From contig NZ_FNIE01000004.1 of assembly GCF_900103985.1 (NCBI RefSeq), positions 372,001 to 436,000 on the forward strand: a stretch of DNA of 64,000 nt, written 5' to 3'. Made by a program: the position numbers and the translations under genes. The notes beneath the pieces were generated by a model, which saw nothing but the letters and a program-made list of their open reading frames with translations, made no database searches and was not told the DNA's origin. Positions 57,968 through 64,000 of this stretch are shown piece after piece. Every line of letters begins with the position of its first letter. The stretch's first letter is position 1. Source of the DNA: Actinacidiphila guanduensis. Lineage in GTDB: Bacteria; Actinomycetota; Actinomycetes; Streptomycetales; Streptomycetaceae.

Positions 57968-58852
57968 TCACAAGGTCGTGCGCAACTGCGTGCCCGCCAG
58001 CTCCTCCAGGAGGGCCACCGCCAGGAGTTCGCCGTCGGCCGGGCCGAAGCGGGCGACGGTCTGCTCGTAGAGGCTGCGGACCGCCTCGGAGACGTCGTGC
58101 GGGGTGCCCAGGTCGCGGGCCATGGCGGTCAGGGCGGCGAGTTGGCGGTGGACGCGGTCGATGGCGTAGGAGGCGAGGTAGTCGCCGCCGTAGAGGGCGG
58201 GCAGGTCGCGGCGGATGAAGTCGCTGCCGGCCGCGCTGTCGGCGAGAACGGCGTGCAGGGTGTCGAGGGCGATGCCCGCCCTGGTGCCCAGCAGCAGGGC
58301 CTCGGCGGTGGCCGCGGCCTGGCCGAACCACAGCAGGTTCACCAGCAGCTTGGCGGTGTAGCCGGTGCCGGAGCCGCCGGTGTGCACGATGCGGTCGGCC
58401 AGCTGCTCCAGCAGCGGCCGGTGGGCGTCGAGCAGGTCCGCGTCCCCTGCGGCGAACAGGCGCAGCCGCCCTCGGGCGGCCTCATCGGGACCGCCTCCCA
58501 TGGGCGCTTCGAGCACCTGGACGCCATGGGCGCCGGCCAGTGCGCGCAAGGGTGCCGACCCCGCGGGGGTGTTGCTGCTGAGGTCGAGCCACAAGGCGCC
58601 CGGCGCCATGGCGGCGAACACCTCGTCGCCGAGTGCGGCGCCGACCTCCTCGGGCCCGGGCAGCACGGTCAGCAGCACGTCCGCACCCGTGGCGGCGTCG
58701 GCCGCCGAGCCGGCCCGGCGCACCCCGCCGCCCACGGCGTCCACCCGTTCGGGCAGCAGGTCGAAGGCGGCCACCTCGTGCCCCGCTCCGGCCAACCGCG
58801 CGCATATCGGCGCGCCCATCCGCCCCACCCCGACGACCGCCATCCGTGCCAT
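57968..58852 (-). CDS. NAD(P)-binding beta-hydroxyacid dehydrogenase/imine reductase-like
   Basis: 294 residues. VVGVGRMGAPICARLAGAGHEV is the Rossmann loop of the 3-hydroxyisobutyrate dehydrogenase superfamily, followed by LTVLPGPEEVGAAL, LDLSSNTPAG and GGSGTGYTAKLLVNLLWFGQ with the catalytic-region Lys. It reduces or oxidises a small hydroxyacid, or in some branches an imine; substrate unknown. A second in-frame ATG lies nine bases downstream of the chosen one. Confidence 0.82.
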   Translation of the reverse strand: MARMAVVGVGRMGAPICARLAGAGHEVAAFDLLPERVDAVGGGVRRAGSAADAATGADVLLTVLPGPEEVGAALGDEVFAAMAPGALWLDLSSNTPAGSAPLRALAGAHGVQVLEAPMGGGPDEAARGRLRLFAAGDADLLDAHRPLLEQLADRIVHTGGSGTGYTAKLLVNLLWFGQAAATAEALLLGTRAGIALDTLHAVLADSAAGSDFIRRDLPALYGGDYLASYAIDRVHRQLAALTAMARDLGTPHDVSEAVRSLYEQTVARFGPADGELLAVALLEELAGTQLRTTL

Positions 58853-58902
58853 GCCTGGAGCGTACGCATCGGCTCCACGCACGGGACTGCCGCCCCGGCG
58901 CT

Positions 58903-59298
58903 TCAGACCGCCGGCGGCACCGCCACCTCGTCCGCCTGCCGCGGAGGCGTGTCCGTCATGCCGAGGCGCAGGTGCTCCACGTGGTAGAGGGCCTGGTCGA
59001 GGAGCTGGGCGACGTGGTTGTCGTAGAGAGCGTAGACGACCGAGCGGCCGCTGCGGGTGCCGGTGACCAGGCCGAGGTTGCGCAGCAGCCGCAGCTGGTG
59101 CGAGCAGGCCGACTGCTCCATGCCCACCGCGTCGGCCAACTCGGTTGCGGGGCAGGGGCCTTCGCGCAGCCGGGCGAGGATCAGCAGCCGCGAGGGGGTG
59201 GCCAGCGCCTGGAGCGTCGCGGCGACCTTCGGCGCGGTCTCCGCGGTCAGCGGGGTGCGCGGGACGCCGTCGTCGTAGGAGTTCGCTCCATGGCCCAT
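58903..59298 (-). CDS. ArsR/SmtB-family metal-sensing repressor
   Basis: 131 residues. Winged helix with ELADAVGMEQSACSHQLRLLRNLGLV; the last helix carries DNHVAQLLDQALYHVEHL, an Asp/His arrangement like the alpha-5 zinc/cobalt/nickel site of CzrA/NmtR-type sensors. It is divergent from a P1B-type metal ATPase, with a TGAA-N6-TTCA dyad between them. Likely releases DNA when Zn2+, Co2+ or Ni2+ binds, allowing efflux. Confidence 0.88.
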   Translation of the reverse strand: MGHGANSYDDGVPRTPLTAETAPKVAATLQALATPSRLLILARLREGPCPATELADAVGMEQSACSHQLRLLRNLGLVTGTRSGRSVVYALYDNHVAQLLDQALYHVEHLRLGMTDTPPRQADEVAVPPAV

Positions 59299-59324
59299 AC
59301 GACCATCCTACGGAGCCCCACACA

Positions 59325-59338
59325 TGAATGACTGTTCA
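59325..59338. promoter_or_regulatory. SmtB/ArsR-type operator
   Basis: TGAATGACTGTTCA, an imperfect dyad of the kind bound by SmtB-family metal sensors, lies between the repressor and the ATPase gene. Confidence 0.6.
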
Positions 59339-59436
59339 AGCGTTCCTGTACGGTGGGAGGGCGCGCCGGGCCTCCCCCTCGCCCCGGCCGCGTCGCCGCG
59401 CACCGGACGCCTGCCGTGAAGGAGCCCGCCCCCGCC

Positions 59437-61578
59437 ATGTCCGCCACCGCCACCCGCCCGGACGTACGCCCGCCCGCCGCCGCTGCGGCCGCGGCCGCGC
59501 CGCACCGCAGGACCCGGGTGCTGGTGCTGCCCGAGGCCCGCTGGGCGCTGGCGGCCCTGGTGCTGTTCCTGACGGCGCTGCCGCTGTACCTGCTGGGCGC
59601 GCCGGCCTGGTCGTGGGGCCCGCTGTTCGCCGCCGTGTACGCGGCCGGCGGCTGGGAGCCGGGCCAGGCGGGCCTGCGGGCACTGCGCGAGCGCACCCTC
59701 GACGTGGACCTGCTGATGGTCGTCGCCGCCCTGGGCGCGGCCGCGATCGGCCAGGTCCTGGACGGTGCCCTGCTGATCGTCATCTTCGCCACCTCCGGCG
59801 CCCTGGAGGCCCTGGCGACCGCCCGCACCGCCGACTCGGTGCGCGGGCTGCTCGACCTGGCCCCGGCGACCGCGACCCGGCTGCGCGCGGACGGCACCGA
59901 GGAGCAGGTGCCCGCAGGCACGCTCGCCGTGGGCGAGACGGTCCTGGTGCGGCCCGGCGAGCGGATCGGCGCCGACGGGCGGGTGCTGTCCGGCGCGAGC
60001 GAGGTCGACCAGGCCACCATCACCGGCGAGCCGCTGCCCGTCGCCAAGGAGGCGGGCGACGAGGTGTTCGCGGGCACGCTCAACGGCACCGGGGCGCTGC
60101 GGGTGCGGGTCGGGCGCGACCCCTCGGACTCCGTGATCGCGCGCATCGTGTCCATGGTGGAGGAGGCGTCGCGCACCAAGGCGCCAACGCAGCTGTTCGT
60201 GGAGCGCGTCGAGCAGCGCTACGCCCTCGGCATGGTGGCGGCCACCCTCGCGCTGTTCGCGATCCCGCCGGCCTTCGGCGCCGCCCTCCAGCCCTCGCTG
60301 CTGCGGGCGATGACGTTCATGATCGTGGCCTCCCCCTGCGCGGTGGTGCTGGCCACCATGCCGCCCCTGCTGTCCGCGGTGGCCAATGCCGGCCGCCACG
60401 GCGTCCTGGTGAAGTCCGCGGTGGTCATGGAGCGCATCGGCCAGGTGGACGCCGTCGCCCTGGACAAGACGGGCACATTGACGGAAGGGGTGCCGCGGGT
60501 CACCGAGGTCCTGCCGCTGGTGACCGCGGGCCGTACGGGTGGAGCGCCTGGGGGCGGCACGAGCGGGGCCCGTACCGGCGATCCTGCCGCCGGAACGGTA
60601 GCGGCCCGCACCGGCGGTCCGCTCGGTGGCGCGGTCGCGGACCACGTCGGTGGTACGACGGGTGGCGCGGTCGCCGACCTGACCGGCCCGGCGTTCTCGG
60701 AGCCCGCCCTGCTGCGGCTCGCCGCTGCGGCCGAACTCCCCAGCGAGCACCCGCTCGCGCGGGCGATCGTGGCGGCCGCGCGCGCCCGCGGGCTGGACCT
60801 GCCCGAGGCGAGCGGCTTCGCCTCGGCGCCCGGGGCGGGGGTGACCGCGGAGGTGGAGGGCCGCACGGTCTCGGTGGGCAGCCCCGCGCGGCTGGCGGGC
60901 GGCGCGGACGGGCCCGCGGCAAAGGCCGCGGCCGGGCTGGAGGCCGCGGGCCGTACCGCCGTCCTCGTCACCGTGGACGGTGTGCCCGCCGGGGTGCTCG
61001 GCATCGCCGACCGGCTGCGCGAGGAGGCCGCCGCCACCGTCGCGGCCCTGGCCGCGCTCACCGGCCGCGGCCCCGTACTCCTCACGGGTGACAACGAGCG
61101 GGCGGCCGCCGCCCTGGCCGCGCAGACGGGCATCGCCGACGTGCGGGCGGGGATGCTGCCGCAGGACAAGGTGCGGGCGGTCGGGGAGCTGGCCGCGGGC
61201 GGGGCGCGCGTGCTGGTGGTCGGCGACGGCGTCAACGACGCGCCCGCGCTGGCCGCCGCCCATACCGGGGTCGCCATGGGCCGGGTGGGTTCGGACCTCG
61301 CGCTGGAGAGCGCCGACGCGGTGGTGGTGCGCGACGAGCTGGCCACCGTCCCCGCCGTGATCGCCCTGTCCCGCCGGGCCCGCCGCCTGGTGCGGCAGAA
61401 CCTGGTGATCGCCGGGGTGTTCATCGCCGCCCTGGTCGCCTGGGACCTGGCCGCCCACCTGCCACTGCCGCTGGGCGTGGCGGGCCACGAGGGCTCCACG
61501 GTGATCGTCGGCCTCAACGGACTGCGGCTGCTCGCCGACTCCGCCTGGCAACGCGCCCGCCCGGCTCCGGCGGCGTAA
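59437..61578 (+). CDS. P1B-type heavy-metal ATPase (P1B-4-like)
   Basis: 713 residues from ATG 59437 (AAGGAG 12 bases before). TGEPLPV actuator loop, SPC metal motif at 299-301, DKTGT phosphorylation site (D343), TGDN and GDGVNDAPAL. The last helices carry HEGSTVIVGLNGLRLL, the HEG(G/S)T motif of P1B-4 pumps (Co/Zn/Fe/Ni). No N-terminal metal-binding domain is seen. A Gly/Thr/Ala-rich insert (bases about 60520-60705) lies in the nucleotide-binding domain just after DKTGT. Expected to export metal under control of the divergent ArsR sensor. Confidence 0.9.
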   Translation: MSATATRPDVRPPAAAAAAAAPHRRTRVLVLPEARWALAALVLFLTALPLYLLGAPAWSWGPLFAAVYAAGGWEPGQAGLRALRERTLDVDLLMVVAALGAAAIGQVLDGALLIVIFATSGALEALATARTADSVRGLLDLAPATATRLRADGTEEQVPAGTLAVGETVLVRPGERIGADGRVLSGASEVDQATITGEPLPVAKEAGDEVFAGTLNGTGALRVRVGRDPSDSVIARIVSMVEEASRTKAPTQLFVERVEQRYALGMVAATLALFAIPPAFGAALQPSLLRAMTFMIVASPCAVVLATMPPLLSAVANAGRHGVLVKSAVVMERIGQVDAVALDKTGTLTEGVPRVTEVLPLVTAGRTGGAPGGGTSGARTGDPAAGTVAARTGGPLGGAVADHVGGTTGGAVADLTGPAFSEPALLRLAAAAELPSEHPLARAIVAAARARGLDLPEASGFASAPGAGVTAEVEGRTVSVGSPARLAGGADGPAAKAAAGLEAAGRTAVLVTVDGVPAGVLGIADRLREEAAATVAALAALTGRGPVLLTGDNERAAAALAAQTGIADVRAGMLPQDKVRAVGELAAGGARVLVVGDGVNDAPALAAAHTGVAMGRVGSDLALESADAVVVRDELATVPAVIALSRRARRLVRQNLVIAGVFIAALVAWDLAAHLPLPLGVAGHEGSTVIVGLNGLRLLADSAWQRARPAPAA

Positions 61579-61588
61579 CCGCCGTGCG

Positions 61589-62269
61589 CTACTGCGGCTC
61601 GCCGTGCGTGGCGATCACCGCGGCCTGGATGCGGCGTTCGACGCCGAGCTTGGCCAGCAGGCGCGAGACATTGTTCTTGACCGTCTTCTCCGACAGGTAG
61701 AGGCGCTTGCCGATCTGGCGGTTGGTGAGCCCCTCGCCGATCAGCGCGAGGATCTGCCGCTCGCGGGGTGTCAGGTCGGCCAGCGGGTCCGGTTCGGGCG
61801 CACCGCCCGTCCCGTCGCCGCGCAGGCTCGTCATGAGCCGGGCGGTGGTGGCGGGGTCGAGCATCGATTGCCCGGAGGCCACCGTGCGGACCGCCGAGAC
61901 CAGGTCGGAGCCCTTGATCTGCTTGAGCACATAGCCCGACGCCCCGGCCATGATGGCATCCAGCAGCGCGTCGTCGTCATCGAACGAAGTCAGCATCAGG
62001 CACGCCAACCCCGGTGTCGCCGACCGCAGTTCGCGGCAGACGGTGATGCCGTCGCCGTCGGGCAGCCGCACATCGAGCACGGCCACGTCCGGCCGCAGCG
62101 CGGGTCCGCGGGCAAGGGCCCGGCCGGCCGTCCCCGCCTCACCCACCACCTCGATGTCGGGCTCGGCGTCCAGCAGGTCGTGCACCCCGCGCCGGACGAC
62201 CTCGTGGTCGTCCAGGAGAAACACCCGGATCGGGGACTCCGCGGAGAATGTCCGTGTCTGGCCCATCAT
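61589..62269 (-). CDS. NarL/DevR-like response regulator
   Basis: 226 residues. Receiver domain with DD acidic pair at 20-21, phospho-acceptor D66 ([11 protein letters not shown]), and Lys in YVLKQIKG. LuxR HTH at the C-terminus ([40 protein letters not shown] in outline). The HTH ([21 protein letters not shown]) is of the DevR/DosR type that controls hypoxia and stress genes. No histidine kinase is in the window. DUF1876 and Usp neighbours fit this regulon. Confidence 0.85.
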   Translation of the reverse strand: MMGQTRTFSAESPIRVFLLDDHEVVRRGVHDLLDAEPDIEVVGEAGTAGRALARGPALRPDVAVLDVRLPDGDGITVCRELRSATPGLACLMLTSFDDDDALLDAIMAGASGYVLKQIKGSDLVSAVRTVASGQSMLDPATTARLMTSLRGDGTGGAPEPDPLADLTPRERQILALIGEGLTNRQIGKRLYLSEKTVKNNVSRLLAKLGVERRIQAAVIATHGEPQ

Positions 62270-62348
62270 CGCCTCGCCGTCTCGTCCGCCCCATCCGTCC
62301 CATCCATCCCGGCTCTACGATCGTCGCTCCGCCACGAGCACGCCACAA

Positions 62349-62442
62349 GGGCCGAACGGGCCCGCCGTTCGGGGACGGCCCGGGCCGCCCGCGGGCACCG
62401 CGGCGGACAGTGCCCCACTCGGCCCTATCGGCGCCGGGCCGA
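62349..62442. promoter_or_regulatory. Two GC dyads, candidate DevR-type boxes
   Basis: GGGCC-GAACG-GGCCC at 62349-62363 and TCGGCCC-N10-GGGCCGA at 62419-62442 lie in the 385-bp gap between the response regulator and the DUF1876 gene. Both have the GGxCC half-site look of DevR/DosR sites. GC-rich DNA makes chance dyads common, so this is tentative. No gene is seen in the gap. Confidence 0.3.
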
Positions 62443-62654
62443 CCGGCGGGAGGCTGGACGGAGGCGACGGCGGCGGTGCCCGCGCGGCTCGGGGCAGGGT
62501 GGCAACCAGGAGCCGGACCGCGGCGGGCAGGCTCACGCCGCCGTCGCACCCCGGCAGGACCGGCCGGGCCCGCGGCGAGTGGCGGCCCGGCCACCCAGGG
62601 CGCGCTCCCCCTGCCCGCGCCCCGGGGCTACGACACCCGAGAGGAGCGCAGACG

Positions 62655-62939
62655 ATGACGCAGCAGATGGACCAGTCGACGGTCCGGCCCCCGCACACCA
62701 GGACGTGGCGGCTGCGCCTGGACATCTTCGAGGAGAACGACGACGCCACCACCGCGCACGCGGTGCTCGACACCGGCGACAACGTCCTGGACTCCCGGGC
62801 GACGGCCCGGCGCAACCCGCACGACCCGCCCGCCCCGGAGATCGGCGACGAGTACGCGGCCGGGCGGGCCCTTCTCGAAATGGGCCGCCGCCTCCTGGGC
62901 GAGGCCACCACGGACACGGCGGCCAACGCCTCCCGCTGA
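62655..62939 (+). CDS. DUF1876 (dsRBD-like fold) protein
   Basis: 94 residues, ATG with GAGGAG eight bases upstream. WRLRLDIFEENDDATTAHAVLDTG and TARRNPHDPPAPEIGDEYAAGRALLEMGRRLL match DUF1876. Function unknown; family members sit in DosR/stress clusters of actinobacteria, as here beside a DevR-like regulator and a Usp protein. Confidence 0.9.
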   Translation: MTQQMDQSTVRPPHTRTWRLRLDIFEENDDATTAHAVLDTGDNVLDSRATARRNPHDPPAPEIGDEYAAGRALLEMGRRLLGEATTDTAANASR

Positions 62940-63058
62940 CCCTCGGCGGTCGCCTCCGGCGGGGCCCTGCCCGCCAGCGGGCGGCTGCCGCCGGGCGCCG
63001 GCCCCTACCCGGACGGTCCCCGGCCGCGGGAGTTCCCCGGGGCCGGCGCGCACCCGTC

Positions 63059-63385
63059 TGCCCACGCAGGCCCCACGCCGCGCCCGGCCGTGGGCCCCTT
63101 GTGGGGGTCACCCCTGGGGGAGTCGCTCCCCGCGCCCCTCGCGGGCCCACCGGCCCACGCAATTCCCACTCCGACCCCGGACCGTGGGTCTCTTGTGGCG
63201 GGTCACCCCTCTGGGGAGCCGATCCCCACGCCCCTTTCGGCCACCCGCTTGCCCCACGCGGGCCCCACGCCGTCCCCGGCCGGTGGCCCCCTCTGGGGGA
63301 GCCACCTGCGCCCCTTGCGGGCACCCGCCTTCCCACTCAGGCCCCACGCCGACCCCAGACCGGTGGCCAGTCGGCATCGGCATCG
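63059..63385. repeat. Degenerate tandem repeat, about 3.5 units of 79-99 bp
   Basis: The block beginning CCCACGC recurs at 63061, 63154 and 63253, and as CCCACTC at 63332. Each unit contains CCCACGCC/CCCACTCC, a (G)GTGG(G/C) step, GTCACCCC or its remnant and a GGGGAG stretch able to form a hairpin. It fills most of the 472-bp gap between two convergent genes and encodes nothing recognisable. Confidence 0.65.
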
Positions 63386-63411
63386 GGGCCCAGGCGCGGC
63401 CCCCTTGTCGC

Positions 63412-64000
63412 TCAGGCGGCGGTCGGGCCGTTGTGGGGGATCAGGGCTACGGGGGTCGGGGTGCCGTGGAGGACCCGCTGGGCGACCGGGCCCAGGCGGG
63501 GGTTGCGGCCGTGGCCCGCGCGGTGGCCCAGGACGACCAGGCAGGCGTGCTCGGCGGCGTCGGCGAGGTGGCGTCCCACTCCGCCGACGGCTTCCTCACC
63601 GATCACGTCCACTGCGGGGAACCGGGCCTGCCAGGGCGCGAGTTCGGCCGCGAGGGCGGCATCCTCGGCGTCGGGGCCGACCGCCTCGACGGGCGCGGTG
63701 GGGTCCGCGTCCGCGCTGCTGCCGTGCACGATCCGCAGGTTCTCCCGCCGGGCGTCGGCGGCCTCGAAGGCGAAGGCGATGGCGGGGTCCGCGGGCCGGG
63801 CGACGTCGAGCCCGAGGACGACGCTCCCGGCGTCCTCTTCGTCGCCGTCCGCGGGCTCGCCGGCCTCGGCGGGTACCAGGACGACAGGGCAGGGCGCGTG
63901 GCCGGCGACGGCCCGGCCCACGGAGCCGAGCAGCGTGCCCGCGAGCGCGCCCTCGCCGCGGGTGCCGACGACCAGCAGGTCGGCCTGCGAGGCGGCGGCG
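63412..64000 (-). CDS. Universal stress protein, 5' end outside window
   Basis: 196 codons visible, N-terminus cut off. The visible part begins near the end of a first Usp domain with VVGTRGEGALAGTLLGSVGRAV, a G-2X-G-9X-G(S/T) ATP-binding motif, and PCPVVLVP. A second Usp domain follows, ending LGHRAGHGRNPRLGPVAQRVLHG and TPVALIP. Tandem Usp proteins are DosR-type stress genes. It is convergent with the DUF1876 gene. Confidence 0.85.
   Translation of the reverse strand, partial: AAASQADLLVVGTRGEGALAGTLLGSVGRAVAGHAPCPVVLVPAEAGEPADGDEEDAGSVVLGLDVARPADPAIAFAFEAADARRENLRIVHGSSADADPTAPVEAVGPDAEDAALAAELAPWQARFPAVDVIGEEAVGGVGRHLADAAEHACLVVLGHRAGHGRNPRLGPVAQRVLHGTPTPVALIPHNGPTAA

Noticed and set aside
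62533..63336. Minus-strand ORF over the tandem repeat
   Set aside because: Its Gly/Arg/Pro repetitive translation simply follows the DNA repeat, and it crosses the DUF1876 gene.
63059..63385. CRISPR array
   Set aside because: Repeats are long, degenerate and adjoining, with no unique spacers and no cas genes.

Overview
This window is very GC-rich actinobacterial chromosome, most like Streptomyces or a close Streptomycetaceae relative. The signs are GTG starts, GTGA/ATGA stop-start overlaps, a LAL-type LuxR regulator, the DUF1275/DUF1684/DUF1876/DUF6126 families and putative leader peptides of the RRHIDLxRVxxALC type. It looks like an accessory or catabolic part of the chromosome. I saw no rRNA, tRNA, IS element, phage gene or CRISPR array.

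Layout. 1-6.1 kb: the 3' part of a class II lanthipeptide synthetase (LanM), a small mersacidin-type precursor and a large LAL regulator. 6.3-12.6 kb: a GT4 glycosyltransferase, a CPA1 Na+/H+ antiporter, DUF1275, a secreted GH16+CBM13 beta-glucanase behind a LacI-type operator, and an SDR. 12.6-14.4 kb: an ABM-domain protein and an Nramp transporter. 14.5-25.8 kb: a complete soluble diiron monooxygenase locus of the mim/prm (propane/phenol/acetone) type, with hydroxylase alpha and beta subunits, reductase, coupling protein, amidohydrolase, DUF59 protein, Zn-alcohol dehydrogenase and a dedicated GroEL-like chaperonin. A Fis-type activator is divergent from it, with a perfect 15-bp palindrome in the gap. 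25.9-29.8 kb: a Kup potassium transporter, the broken tail of a MetI-like permease, and a leader-peptide-controlled SsuD-like LLM monooxygenase.

30-49.3 kb: an L-rhamnose regulon. It holds a secreted GH78 rhamnosidase, rhamnulokinase, a fused rhamnulose-1-P aldolase/lactaldehyde dehydrogenase, a LacI regulator, a four-gene sugar ABC importer, an arabinose-isomerase-like protein and rhamnose isomerase. Five copies of a TGAATCGTTTCA-like dyad mark its promoters. An unrelated ArsR/MFS pair, with a striking 37-bp perfect inverted repeat between the genes, and a cis-prenyltransferase sit inside this interval.

49.4-51 kb: a ChrB-N/COG4280 membrane operon. 51.4-55.2 kb: a GT-B-like protein and a STAND/TPR protein with a lysine-less P-loop. 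55.4-57.7 kb: a three-gene ArsR operon, then a second leader peptide ahead of DUF1684. 58-61.6 kb: an imine-reductase-like NADP oxidoreductase, and an ArsR/SmtB sensor divergent from a P1B-type metal ATPase. 61.6-64 kb: a DevR-like response regulator, a DUF1876 protein, a degenerate ~90-bp tandem repeat, and a universal stress protein cut by the window end.

The points I would follow first are the LanM without cyclase zinc ligands next to a one-Cys precursor, the two homologous cysteine-type leader peptides (one tying DUF1684 to sulfur control), the 37-bp ArsR operator, and the inferable rhamnose operator set.
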